Shown here piece after piece: positions 10,825 to 21,952 of a stretch of DNA of 64,000 nt. The translations under genes were made by a program, and so were the position numbers. Location: contig MU619288.1 of the NCBI GenBank assembly GCA_025201805.1, positions 132,068-196,067 of the forward strand, read 5' to 3'. The notes beneath the pieces are model-generated. The model searched no databases. It had not been told where the DNA came from and worked only from the letters and a program-made list of their open reading frames with translations. The first letter of the stretch is position 1. Each line of letters opens with the position of its first letter. This DNA comes from Parasitella parasitica (lineage: Eukaryota > Mucoromycota > Mucoromycetes > Mucorales > Mucoraceae).

Positions 10825-11399
10825 TATAAGTTTACCTGACATGACAGGACTATGAACGCCTCCAGCAGTTTCCATGAAAAAGTAGCTGCCATTTTGTTTT
10901 TGTTGTTGCACGTAATCTAGCATTTTTTGCTTTAATCTAGCCAACACTTCCATATCGTGCGGAGGCTAAATTACCGTGTCATTGTTAGTTACTATCATCA
11001 TGGAATCATGGAGATCTGCATACTTTATCAGTTGCAATGTGAGGGCTGACTGGATCAGGATACGCATACAATGTGTCTGATTTGAGGATGGATGAATTAT
11101 GGTAGGTCTTGACATGTCTGCGGTAAAAAGTGGAAGAGTTGAATTATGCATTTTAATAGTCAATTGACTTTTTGTTACCTTTCATCGCTGTCAACTGGAT
11201 ACCCTGTTTGTACAGGTTTGACGTAGAAGACGTCTCGATTGCTCTCCTTTGCCACTATAGCCGCAGCTCTGCAGAGGCCTGTAGCAAAGATAGTCTTTCC
11301 AACATTGGTATTTGCAGCGAATATCTGGTAGGCTTGAAATGCTCGCGTAGGCAAAAATGGAGTCGGCATCACAATGAAAGAAGATGTTGAAATAGCCAC
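8718..11399 (-). CDS. BioDA: dethiobiotin synthetase / DAPA aminotransferase fusion
   Basis: Exons on the minus strand are 11399-11179, 11117-11024, 10965-10836, 10701-9365 and 9296-8718, giving 786 aa. Residues 1 to about 250 are BioD: P-loop ANTNVGKT (about 29-36), KPVQTGYP, YPDPVSPHIA, ETAGGVHSP and LLVGDSNLGGIS. From about residue 277 it is BioA: FWWPFTQH, VFFSDNGSTAMEVALKMA, DGSYHGDT, FDEVFAGWYRLG, and the PLP lysine near residue 603 in AYAKTLTGG. BioA converts KAPA to DAPA, and BioD closes the ureido ring to dethiobiotin using ATP and CO2. The same order is found in plant BIO3-BIO1 and fungal BioDA proteins, usually mitochondrial. The gene is divergent from bioB and shares its promoter. 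Intron 3 contains two long T tracts on this strand. Confidence 0.95.
10748..10821. repeat. Two long poly-A tracts inside a bioDA intron
   Basis: Runs of A of about 37 and 25 bases, split by GTTAAGGC, lie within intron 3 of bioDA (poly-T on the coding strand, ahead of the 3' splice site). They could act as an extended polypyrimidine tract. Their exact length is unreliable in most sequencing data. Confidence 0.9.
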
Positions 11400-11673
11400 G
11401 CCGAATCGGTTTAAATAGCGATTCCAGGATTAGATGATAACAGTAGGCAGGCAGAGACTCGATCCTTACACGGTATGTTAAAAACCCGATATCCCCAACT
11501 CTTTTTTGCTGCAGCATATAGAAAGGACATTGTGAAGAGATTGATCAATTTCATTGGCATACATCCTTGGAAACGCGATTTCATTTAAATACTCTAGACA
11601 TGTCCAATCTTCTTTTCTTTCTTTCTTCTCTTCTTTCTCTTTTTTTTCAATCTCTCCTAACGCTTCCTTGTAA
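11400..11673. promoter_or_regulatory. Bidirectional promoter of bioDA and bioB
   Basis: Only 274 bp separate the divergent ATG codons of bioDA (11399, minus) and bioB (11674, plus). The bioB side carries a long CT-rich tract at about 11610-11655, typical of fungal core promoters. No transcription-factor site is assigned. Co-expression of the two genes is inferred from the layout. Confidence 0.7.
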
Positions 11674-13104
11674 ATGTCTGCGTTTCGTATTATCTCAAGA
11701 CCTCTCCAGAATAGCCGCCGCCACCTGAGCACTAGCCTGGCTTCTCATCTTGCTGCCGTTACCCAAAGAACGGCACCCGAAGCATTGTCTGCTGCTGCTC
11801 TTCATGCTGGCGGCCCCATGAGAAATGACTGGAGTCGTGAAGAAATCCAATCCGTCTACGACTCTCCATTGATGGATTTATTGTTTCACGGTGTAAGTTT
11901 CATGAAAGCACATGCCAACAAACGTAATTGGATCATTCATCATCTCTTTTTCTCTAGGCCAAAGTCCACCGTGAGAATTTCAACCCTAGAGAAGTACAGC
12001 AATGTACTTTGCTGTCCATCAAAACAGGCGGCTGTACCGAAGACTGCAAGTACTGCCCTCAGTCTTCTCGTTACAAAACGTCTGTCAAAGCCCAAAAGAT
12101 TCTTGATTCAGAGGAGATTCTTTTTGCTGCTCAAAGAGCTAAAGATGCCGGTAGCACAAGGTAATGTTACAATCAGCTATGGTAATCAGGGAAATTAATT
12201 TGTTTTAGGTTTTGTATGGGTGCGGCGTGGAGAGACTTGGCTGGTCGCAAATCGAACTTCAACAAGATTTTGGATCATGTCAAGGTTATCCGGTAAGATA
12301 AAGCACGACGTATATACCAATGCGCTGGGCCGCTCACTCACTCCTATAAAAAAAAAAGCTCTATGGGAATGGAGGTATGTTGTACGTTGGGAATGTTGGA
12401 TGAAGAGCAAGCCAAGGCTCTGAAAAACGCTGGCTTGACAGCTTACAATCACAATTTGGATACTTCTCGTGAATATTATCCCAAGGTAAGATTGCCAGGT
12501 TCTTACCCAATTACTCTCTGACTCACTCGCTTGGAATACGTAGATTATTACTACACGTACTTATGACGAACGCTTAAAAACAATTGATAATGCTCAAAAT
12601 GCCGGTATCTCTGTCTGCTCTGGAGGCATCATTGGTCTAGGTGAAAAGGGTGAAGACAGAGTCGGATTACTGCACACCTTGTCAACACTGAAGCAACATC
12701 CTGAAAGTGTGCCTGTCAATGCTTTATTGGCTGTTGAGGGCACCCCTTTGGAAAAACAAGAGCCTGTATCGGTTTTTGAGATGGTTCGTATGATTGCTAC
12801 GGCTCGTATCATTATGCCTAAATCCATGGTTCGTCTTTCGGCTGGTCGTGTTCGCTTCTCTGTTCCTGAACAAGCCATGTGCTTTATGGCGGGTGCCAAC
12901 TCTATCTTTACGGGTGACAAGCTGTTGACCACTCCCAACAATGAAATTTCGGACGACAAAAATATGTTTGATTTACTTGGCCTTGTTCCTAAACCACCAA
13001 ACTTTGCTCAAGGCTCTGATAAGAAACAAGTTCCTGTTTATCAATCACAAATGCCTAAATGCTTTAAGCCTAAACAGGAAGAAAATGTATCTGAAGTAGC
13101 ATAG
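11674..13104 (+). CDS. Biotin synthase BioB
   Basis: Exons 11674-11892, 11958-12160, 12209-12292, 12359-12485 and 12544-13104 give 397 aa. It is a radical SAM enzyme that inserts sulfur into dethiobiotin to make biotin. The radical SAM cluster motif C-x3-C-x2-C is present as [12 protein letters not shown] (about residues 99, 103 and 106). Other hallmarks are [65 protein letters not shown], and RLSAGR carrying the arginine that binds the [2Fe-2S] cluster. The first 30 residues are basic and Ser/Arg-rich ([19 protein letters not shown]), a likely mitochondrial presequence. Its length is close to yeast Bio2. It sits head to head with bioDA, so the genome stretch encodes the last three steps of biotin synthesis. 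Confidence 0.97.
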
Positions 13105-15262
13105 ATACGTGTGAAAGATTTTTATTCATCAGGAATAAACAATAGATTTCTATAATCAGCGTGCTAGATATCTTTACGTTGTTAACAGATGCATCTATAA
13201 ACAGATGAGCGATCCTCGTTCCAAAATTAGTGGTGGTATCAACTTTATCGTCATTAGCACGCCGTCTCTCATTACCGTCCTGCATGTGGTGCATAGCCAC
13301 TATTTAAAAAGGGGTTGATGAAAAGTTGCACAAAGGAGAGGATGATCTTATTTCATCGATATTCATTTTCTTATTGACTGGAACAGACTGCAGGGTAATT
13401 TATTGAAAAAAACCTTAATTTTAAGAGTTTGTGTGTCTAAATCCGGTTCAAGTCGTCTTCATGAAAATTGGCAATTCAGGACCCAAGTTTTCTTCATATA
13501 AAAATTCTCCACTCATATAGCAAAAAGAAAAAAAAAAGATGCGTGCATAACAATGGTTTTGATATCTACATCTTTAAGTAAAGCTTCTAATTTTTCATAC
13601 AATGATATTTTTCTTTAGTTTTTGACGCATAATAAAATTGGATCATAGGCCGTGTTATCTTTTTTGGGTCGAAAGCAAGTATCACGAACGCACAGCTACC
13701 ACGTCAAATGCATTCATTTTTCCTAGGTACAAGCATAAATGTTTTGATACCTATTTGTCATGCGCAAAATTCCTTCAATATTAATCTACGTACATACGAT
13801 TGCATGTAACAATGTGTATTTTTTCAAAGGTTTCTCAAGCTTTGAAAACGGTGCTTTTTAATGCATTCATGTGTCATTTATTCCTATTTTTAAAGCAACT
13901 CGTTTAACTCCAATAATGCTTACTTTGGTGCAAGATTGCTATTCTGGCTGTATATTTTATTCTTATCGTTTGCTTGCTGCAACAACGTTTTTTTACATGT
14001 GTCCGTCTCCAAATGAATTACGTTGGCCACATATTCAGGTGCTTTCATCGCGATATGTTTCATTTCGTCATGCGTAAATTTGAATATTTTCTCTACGTAA
14101 AGATGTTGTGAAAAACTGATATCAATTAAACATTTCAAGTTTCTTTGCCGCATTAAGTGTAACTTACTCTTCAGCTTGTAATAACACATTAATATATGCG
14201 TGAATTTACAAGGTGCGAGTCTTTCAAGTAATTTTATGTATGATGCTAATTTACTCATAAAACTCGCTTCAAGAATTTGATCTAAAAGACAATTCCTAAA
14301 TAAAGAAGTTTCATGGCTTAAACCCGGGATTAATGACAATTTTAAATAAAACTGGTTTATTCTGCAAATGGTACATATAGATCATGTTACGGTACATGTA
14401 TATACTATCCTAAGCTGCGACTTGTTAAACACATTTCATGTATTTCGTGTTAACATGCGACAAAACAAGATAACTTGGCCAGCAGCGATAGCTTATATGA
14501 CTCAATGTATGCTTGCTGATTGATAAACAGCTAACGATAGATACTTGTTTATGCTCACATTCTCTTCAAAAATAGTAGTTTTCCTTTAAAGGGCTCTTGG
14601 CCGCTTTCTTTCATCCCATGCATGTCATCCTCACTCAAACTTGTCAATGCTGCATGTTAATGAATCTCGAGGTATTTTCCTTTTTGCTCTACTGGCACAA
14701 GCAAGTAAATCCATCATCCTATCTTATATCGTCCAAGATGATCATTGTATTACTGCTCCTTGTTTGAGATGATGAATGACAAAAAGGCGGCAACCTTAAA
14801 ATATAGCGAGTGCAACTTGAGGTTGTGATGAATATTATAAAGAGGAGCAAATGTCACTGCGAATGATGCTTGTACGAGCCAAGTTAGTTGACATGTGATT
14901 GGGCCACATTTCATTTATTTATATCATATCGTCTTTCTATAAATGAGTTTCTCTTTTCTTTCCTTCAATTTTTTTTTAGACTTCGCGCCATTTAACTGAA
15001 CAGCTCAAATCACGCAGCTCCCCCATCCTTTCATTTGAATTCACCCATTACTTTTTTTTTTTGTCATACAAAAAAAGTGGACTATTCGCCTCAAAAAAAA
15101 TTTTCTGTTCTTGCAATCTCAACTTACTACAAGCAAAAAACGTCAATTCCTTTGCTTCAATTCAACTATCATCTATATTAATTAAACGACGTAAGAAACG
15201 ATATGTATAAAAAGCACATTGCCCATAAACTAATCAAAATTGCTTTACAGTAGCAAACAGGA
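13105..15262. other. Long intergenic region, no supported gene
   Basis: About 2.1 kb between bioB and the CYRI-like gene. The longest frame (13920-14339, minus, 139 codons) has no recognisable motif and a composition close to its surroundings, so I do not call it. The last 300 bases are pyrimidine-rich with T and A runs (14970-15110), the probable promoter and leader of the CYRI-like gene. Confidence 0.5.
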
Positions 15263-16538
15263 ATGGGTCAATTAATCTCTGGTTTAAATCTTCGTCCTGG
15301 AGATACACTTGTACCTGAACTGGGTTTCGATCTTAAAAGTAAGTCGCTTTTTTACTTTTTGTAATTGTAATAGGGTTACTAAACTATAATTTTTAATCCA
15401 GATGCCACACCATCTAGCGACGAGCTTCAGATGTATAATAAGCTCTCATCCTCTCTAGTAGAGCCAGGCCCTGCTTTATTACTTCTTTTGAAGAACTATG
15501 TTCCTGCTTCTGATCAAATCCGTGATGCGATCGCTAAACCAACTCCTGAAAACGAATCTAAAGCTTGGGATGCTGTTACCCCTACAGTCGATTTTTTGCG
15601 TAATATTTATGGCTATTCAGCCGATCTTCGTAAAGTTTAGAATAGCATTCAACTTGATAATTTTACTGAATTCAATTGTTTATAGAGGAAGGATTACCAA
15701 AGCTGTTAGGAGTTTTGTGCCAAGGTGATGTTAGTAAAAACCTGGAAAAAAATCAAGGTTTAGCAAAGCTGTTTGCTGAATTACTAGATTTTGTGTTTGA
15801 ATTTGATAACCTAAAGGTAAGATTTAATCTTTGGTTGCGTTAACAAAACTGGATTATTAACCATCCCATAGATGCATTGCCCAACGCTTCAAAATGATTT
15901 CTCATATTATCGACGCATGCTGCAACGAGGACGTCACAGTGGTCATGATGGACGAGATGGCGATGAGAATCTCGTGTCAGATTTAAGGAGTGCTATGATT
16001 GAAGATGACCAAGCAAACCGTATATCACTTTTTATTGCTTATCCCACTCCTATGCTGAAATGTATAATTGATACTACTACCGTATTTGTAAATAATAATC
16101 AATTACAAAAGAGTGTGGGGGATTGGCTTGCTGCATTATGGTCTACTTGTTTCAATACAGTTAGTAAAAAGAGGTAAACATCGGTTATCAAATGTTGATG
16201 CAAAAGTGCTAATGTCAATTTAGAAAACAAAAACCTGAAACATCTGCATTCTGTATGAAGGTCATGGTGGTTTCAATCATCTTGTACGATCATATTGACC
16301 CAAATGGCGCCTTTTACAAAAATTCACCTATTAATGTAAGTCTTTCACCTCGACAAGCGTATTTATACTAACATTTCCATAGATCAAACATTCTGTCAAA
16401 GTTATCCAAACGATTACAACATTGAAATCAAATGAATACAATGCGACAAACCTATTGTCTGCTTTACGATATAACTCAAAACACCTCAACGACGATACCA
16501 CTCCAAAAGGTGTCAAGAATTTAGTGTTGGCTACATGA
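15263..16538 (+). CDS. CYRI/FAM49 homologue (DUF1394), Rac-binding regulator
   Basis: Exons 15263-15338, 15402-15629, 15686-15816, 15872-16173, 16224-16335 and 16383-16538 give 334 aa, the family length. The N-terminus MGQLISG keeps Gly2, the myristoylation site of animal CYRI proteins. Conserved blocks are [78 protein letters not shown] and [16 protein letters not shown]. The YYRR pair (about 159-160) corresponds to the arginines that contact Rac1 in human CYRI-B. In animals and Dictyostelium these proteins buffer active Rac1 and restrain the Scar/WAVE complex at the membrane. Presence in a filamentous fungus suggests a Rac-actin pathway of the older type. The role in this organism is inferred. 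Confidence 0.93.
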
Positions 16539-17029
16539 AGAGAGCATCAATAATTTTCGTACAACATTCAATAACTCTATTTTTACCTATTAATATTTGC
16601 TTTTTTTATTTACTAACGACTTAATGTATCTCACGTTTTCTTTTCTCTTTTTCTCTGGATTTATCTGACCCTATTTTTACCATTATTACTTACTTTATTA
16701 CACACCAAATTAACAATAATAACATCTTTTCTTTTTATCTTTTGCATGTAACACATCCATTTCCTTTTGAGTTTTAACAGGTTGGGTTTCAACCTTATTT
16801 GATTCCACTTTACCCTACAAGCGAAGCTGTGGCGATGTATGTTTCTTAATTTGAATCAAATCCGATTTTAATAATTGATCTACAATGATTAATTGAACAC
16901 AAGCCTTTTGTATGATATCTCATAATAACCAGCAAAAAAGGACCACAAGAGTATTTACTATGTTTATTAGATATATAAAAATTCAAGTTATTGTACAAAT
17001 ATAAGAGCTGTCCATTCCGTCGAACTACA
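16539..17029. other. Intergenic, one weak coding-like segment
   Basis: 3' flank of the CYRI-like gene. On the minus strand at about 16710-16815 a short open stretch ends in a basic tail and cysteines (DKKKRCYYC then stop), but I find no upstream exons, so it is not called as a gene. Confidence 0.4.
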
Positions 17030-17440
17030 GTGAAGAAATACTATCAGCCAAAAACTACTATATTGGCGACGGCATTGTTTTTGAAACGTCTGCTCCATTT
17101 GGTTTGATTGAGACCTCACGAGAAACTACGGATCAAGTAAAGGCTGCAAATGGCTTACTATCAATGTTGCAAGCCATCACTCAACAATTCAAACAAACTG
17201 ATAATCAAGTATTTCAGAAATTTTGAATCTATTTTTTACATGCTTCTCAGGACTGTAATAGACTTTGGACCTTTTAGTTTGGTTGATAAGGAGCTATATG
17301 CTTTGAGTAGAGTAGACTGTTCAACTAGTCTAATATCCTATTCTGATCAGTTCAAGGTAGTGTTTATGCATTTGGCTAATCGTTTCTGGAATTTGAAGGT
17401 TCGTACGACTCGAAAAGCCATTTATTTGAAATAGCAATTC
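17030..17440 (+). pseudogene. Decayed coding fragment, unknown family
   Basis: The plus strand carries clear coding text with a frame break. The first frame (about 17017-17226) includes NYYIGDGIVFETSAPFGLIE and ANGLLSMLQAITQQFKQTDN. It then hits TGA. An overlapping second frame continues with FESIFYMLLRTVIDFGPFSL, DKELYALSRVDCSTSLISYS and DQFKVVFMHLANRFWN. One single-base shift joins the two frames. I do not recognise the family. The fragment abuts the 1.2-kb repeat at 17461-18630 and may be part of the same mobile or multicopy unit, although the other repeat copy lacks it. Confidence 0.5.
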
Positions 17441-17460
17441 TATTTCCTTTTAACAAGCTG

Positions 17461-18630
17461 CTACTTGATGTTCCTTCATCTCTCAAAAATTAAGACGGGA
17501 CCTTGACAGGCACAATAATAGACTTAGTACAATTGTCTTTATTTTTGTCATACTATCTTGGGGCTTTTGGAATAATTATCGATTGTACCGAAGTTATATT
17601 AGTAGCAAAAAAAATACTCATCTGATGTTGGCATGCGCTAGAAATATCTGAATCAGCTTATAGATCTATTCTACTATGAGATATGACCGAGAGCTAGCTC
17701 TTAAAAGCCCAAAATATGCTAAAAACGTCGACTTTGAGCTTTGATATAGGCCGCTACAGCTATGCTCTCCGCTTCAGACCAAGTGGGAATCAATGCTGGC
17801 ATATAGGGAATTGTTCCTGGACCCATAGCTCAATTTTTTTTTTTCACTTTGCAAATCGATGAAATTTACCCATTTTTTGCCTATACTACCACATCCAGAT
17901 TTGTCAAAACTGCCTTATCCTCGATTTTGAACGCAAAAACGACATTTTTTACTATGGCAAGTATTAGACGAAAATGACCGTGAAAGGTTACTCTTTGACT
18001 GGAAAGAGTAAAAATGCGCCCCAAATTAGCTTATAATTTAGCTTTCCTGTCAAATCTGCTTTTGAGGTTTTCTGGAGTATGCTTGTTCAAAAATGTTAGG
18101 AGAGTTACAAAACTAACACCATCGTATAGAGCATCCAAAAACACATTAATCATCATAGACTGGCACGGGTGGTATACATAGTATTACAGGGAGATATCTT
18201 ATCCTAAAAGAGTAAAAATATCTTCGATTGATCCAAATCGAGTTCCAGAAAGAAATGTCTTCTTTATCGCAATTTACACTCCGCTTTCAGAAGAAACGGT
18301 TTATATCACTTTTGGGACAAAAGAATCAGTTTTGCAAAGCTATAATGCTTTCAAATCAAATGCAAAACAATTGAAATAAGCTGAAGTAAATTAATGTGTT
18401 TCTTAGCTTTCTAATGATGGCACTTTTATGTCTGTACCTTACCTAACCGTTGCACGCTCCGATTTTGAAATTTTCTTGTTTGAAAGAATAGCTGCCTTCA
18501 TCAGATGCCATTTAGTCAGTGCGAAAATCTGCTCTAAACTGTGCAAATTATGATATCGTATGACACTTCATGGCTTGATGTATTAATTAAAAGTACTGGA
18601 TCTTTTGTTTGAGAGAATTAAATATTGTTT
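17461..18630 (+). repeat. 1.2-kb dispersed repeat, copy 1
   Basis: Matches 55171-56370 in the same orientation. The first 150 bases are diverged and include an indel of about 30 bases. From about 17615 to 18625 the copies are nearly identical, with scattered substitutions. The boundaries are CTACTTGATGTTC on the left and GAGAGAATTAAATA on the right. A short inverted similarity exists between the two ends (TCTCTCAAA on the left, TTTGAGAGA on the right), but no clear target-site duplication is seen. No long intact ORF exists. A coding-like remnant on the plus strand includes RVPERNVFFIAIYTPLSEET. Confidence 0.85.
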
Positions 18631-18699
18631 TCTACTAGTTTATTTCGTTTCTCTGATTACGTCGACCTTTGCTTCAGGCCTGCAGTGAGTTATTCAATT

Positions 18700-19380
18700 T
18701 GATGCAATGCTAAGAATATTGGATGGCTGTACTAACCAGCTCATTTGGCACATAAAAAGTGCAATTGCCTTTCTTGGTTAAGCATTGGGTCCTAAACAGA
18801 TGAAAATTTATGCATGTAAATCGACATTTAATCATTCTGTTAGTTGGGTTGATTTTCTTGCCAGGTTTATGAGGCAAACTGACTTCTCCTTCTATGTCTC
18901 TTTCTTTTGGAAGATGCATCTACAATTACTTGATTTAATAATAAATTCATCAAGAAATATGATGAATAATAATGCAAAAGTGCACTAGTCCATATTATTT
19001 GATGAGAGAATGTCTTTTATGATATCAGTTGGGGGCATTTGTGAGAGCGATATAGGTGATATTTCAAAGTTGTCTCGAAGATCAGAAGCAGGCTTTTTCC
19101 TAAATCCTTCTAAAGATGTAGCTTTTTTAAGATCTGAGACTACGAACTTGCTACCAATTTTTGTGATTCATTTTTGTGACACATTTCTGTTAAATGTCTA
19201 GCTCAAAGACATGTTCAATGGCGCTAAACATTTGCAAATCCATCAGCGTTTCCAAAATATGTAGTAGCATATCCTCACATTTAACATTGTAATGAATGCA
19301 AATGTTGCTCATATTCTTTTATATGGTTCTATCACTTTCTCTAGCCACTTGAATTCCCTAAATGGCAGCAAAAACAATAC
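18700..19380 (-). pseudogene. Decayed minus-strand coding remnants, unknown family
   Basis: Several coding-looking blocks follow each other on the minus strand in different frames with stops between them: REFKWLEKVIEPYKRI (about 19350), CEDMLLHILETLMDLQMFSA (about 19260), then KFVVSDLKKATSLEGFRKKP with NFEISPISLSQMPPTDIIKD (about 19000-19170), and finally RDIEGEVSLPHKPGKKI (about 18870-18900). I do not recognise the protein. The pattern is that of a degenerate gene rather than a spliced one, since no acceptable splice set joins the blocks. Confidence 0.4.
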
Positions 19381-19442
19381 TAAAAATACTCGATGTCATG
19401 GTAAACGCATTTATTGTATAGAATATAAGCTAGTTACAAAAT

Positions 19443-20173
19443 TTAAGCACGGCCAAGACGAGCGTTACGGGCCAATTGACGAGCGTTAAGCTTGACAACC
19501 TTCTTATCATCAGCACGAGGAACAACTTCATCCTTTTCAGTGAGAACAACCTCGATGTGAGAGGGAGAAGACATGAAAGGATTAATTCTACCGTGCGCAC
19601 GGTAAGTGCGACGACGGTGCTTGGGAGCTTGATTGACGACGATGCTGGAAATGTAAAGTTCTTCGACGTTTAAACCCTTGGCCTTGATATATTTCAGTTA
19701 ATTTCCCAACATGCCGAATCAAAACATTGCGTATACTTTACCTCGGCATTGCTTTCAGCATTCTTCAAGAGGTCAGTAACAAATTTGACAGACTTGACGG
19801 GCCAGCGACCTTGAGTGGTACCGAATTCTTTGGCTTGGGAAGCACGACCGACACCACCGTTGAATTTACGGAAAGGAATGACCTGCTTGTGTTCGGTGAC
19901 GTTGTTAAGATAAGCATAAGCCTTGGATAACTTCAAGCCCTTGACAGCAACAGCAACTTCGTGGGTGTTTTTGAACTAAATGAATGTATAGATAGTTGGC
20001 AAAATGTGAGTTTAGATCAATCTGATTCGCACAAAATCACTTACATGGACACGGAGGTAAGAACCTCTGGACTTGGAAGCTTCACAAAAAGTTTAGCCAT
20101 TGCTTTATCATTCATATCATGTCAAAATCTTACCCTTAGCGGGGTTGGCTGGAGTAGCAGCGTATCTGACCAT
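19443..20173 (-). CDS. 60S ribosomal protein uL22 (L17)
   Basis: Minus-strand exons 20173-20134, 20079-20045, 19975-19742 and 19682-19443 give 182 aa. The sequence is typical of eukaryotic uL22: [93 protein letters not shown] and [15 protein letters not shown]. uL22 lines the nascent peptide exit tunnel of the large subunit and contacts several 25S rRNA domains. The highly conserved [14 protein letters not shown]-type stretch is the tunnel-side loop region. The gene is divergent from the eL15 gene, with about 1.1 kb between the ATG codons, which may allow coordinated control of two large-subunit proteins. All splice sites are GT-AG. Confidence 0.97.
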
Positions 20174-21267
20174 TGTTGCTCAACAGACTATTTGATTTTA
20201 AACGAAAATTAATACAAGTTCTATAATGGATCAGTTGGCATGCAATGAAAAGAGTTGAAATAGATGTTTTGTATAGAAATAATAGAATGGTGAGTATTGT
20301 GCAGGAGAGACTTGGTCATTTTGGTGTTTTTTGGCACTTGAGATTTTTCTTTGCGTACATCCTTGAAACAAATCTTAATTATTGACCATCTAATCCAATT
20401 TTTGCGATGCATCTATCGGATCAATGGCGCATCCTAGTCTTTGTTCTTGTTCATGCTCTCTCAAAACTCTCTATTTCAATCTTCATGCATCCTATCGGTA
20501 TACGTACTGTCGAATAAAAGGAAGGATTGACTATGACATTGTTTGCATCTCATGTAATCTTTGTTCAAATATTTCCGGTCCGGATGCAATTTGTTTCTTT
20601 GGGAAGTAAGAGCAAAATTTTCAACCCGAAGGAGGTTCCTGGCCAATGGCTCTCCGGGTAATTTGTCAAACTCTAAGCAGAAATCAATAATGAAATATGT
20701 ATATTCAATACGTTTTTGACTGATTAAATACAAATTTTGTGGTTCCGTATACTATCAGACACTAATTTTTTTTAGCTTTTATTGATTAAAATAACCTTAT
20801 TATCAAAACTAAAGTAGATTTGAAGTCTGTAAAGTATATCTACATTGTATTTAGGATAGTCTACTGTCGTTGTTGGCAGCAAAATTGCTTTTTTTTTTTG
20901 GCTTTTTTATAAACTCCGGTTTGCACAACCAGGAAGGAGCATTCAGAATTAAAGGTGTTTGATTTTACTGCAAAGATAGCACCTCCTCTTTAATCATATC
21001 TTTTAGGTAAGTTCAATAAGGTTTTTTTTAGAGGGTGAAGAATATGAATATGAATCGATTGATTTGGATCAATTATCAATGTGTCAATGACCAAACGAAT
21101 CAAGGATGGATGGATAAATGAGTGGATGGATCCTCTTGAAATTTCCAATATCTGATATGTTCATATTCTTCATTCCTTATGACAAGAACTCTGCAATATA
21201 TGCAATGTACTAACTTTTATTTTCTGTTTTATATATATTTTTTTATCTCTTTTAAATCATTTCAGTC
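20174..21267. other. Intergenic between uL22 and eL15; probable 5'-UTR intron of eL15
   Basis: Contains both ribosomal protein promoters. A pyrimidine-rich start (CACCTCCTCTTT near 20980) followed by TCTTTTAGGTAAGT at about 20999-21012 and an acceptor ATTTCAG just before the eL15 ATG suggests a 5'-UTR intron at about 21006-21265. That is inference. No other gene is supported. A short minus-strand frame at 20476-20733 is not convincing. Confidence 0.5.
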
Positions 21268-21952
21268 ATGGGTGGTAAGTTTGATGTATAAAATGACACA
21301 TATGCTTACCTAATCAATTCCATTAACTCTTCTGTTTGCAATAGCCTACAAGTATCTCGAGGAACTTGCCAGAAAGAAGCAATCTGATGTCTCCCGTTTC
21401 TTGCTCCGTGTTAGATGTTGGGAATACAGACAACTGAATGTCATTCACCGTGCTTCTCGCCCTTCTCGTCCCGATAAGGCTCGTCGTTTGGGTTACAAGG
21501 CCAAGCAAGGTTTTGTTATCTACCGTATCCGTGTCCGTCGTGGTGGTCGTAAGAGACCCGTCCCCAAGGGTGCTACCTTCGGTAAACCTGTCAATGAGGG
21601 TGTTTCTCAACTCAAGTACCAACGTTCTCTCCGTTCCACCGCTGAGGAGCGTATTGGCCGCAAGTGCGCCAATCTCCGTGTCTTGAACTCCTACTGGGTT
21701 AACCAAGACGCTACTTACAAGTACTATGAAGTTATCCTCGTTGATCCCTCTCACAAGGCTATCCGTCGTGATGCTCACATCAATTGGATCGCTAACCCCG
21801 TTCACAAGCGTCGTGAAGCCCGTGGCCTTACTGCCATCGGTAAGAAATCTCGTGGTCATGGTAAAGGTCATCGTTTCAACAACACCAAGGGATCTGGTCG
21901 TCGTGCTACCTGGAAGCGTCGCAACACCCTTTCTCTCCGTCGTTATCGTTAA
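21268..21952 (+). CDS. 60S ribosomal protein eL15
   Basis: Exon 1 is only 7 nt (21268-21274, ATGGGTG) and exon 2 is 21345-21952, giving 204 aa, exactly the eukaryotic eL15 length. Key blocks are [100 protein letters not shown] and the C-terminal [14 protein letters not shown]. eL15 is an rRNA-binding protein deep in the large subunit. Codon use is strongly biased (CGT, GGT, AAG), as for RACK1. The 182-codon frame on the minus strand across exon 2 is a shadow of this bias. Confidence 0.98.

Noticed and set aside
10966-11163. Minus-strand 65-codon frame covering bioDA exon 2
   Set aside because: It is out of frame. The BioD text YPDPVSPHIATDK is read in the frame set by the exon 1 and 3 junctions, so no frameshift is needed.
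13920-14339. 139-codon minus-strand ORF in the bioB-CYRI spacer
   Set aside because: Composition equals the surrounding AT-rich DNA, and there is no motif or supporting exon structure.
16700-16815. Minus-strand end DKKKRCYYC as the prenylated tail of a small GTPase
   Set aside because: No GTP-binding motifs (GxxxxGKS, DxxG, NKxD) are found upstream on that strand.
21323-21871. 182-codon minus-strand frame over eL15
   Set aside because: It is created by codon bias of the ribosomal protein gene on the other strand.
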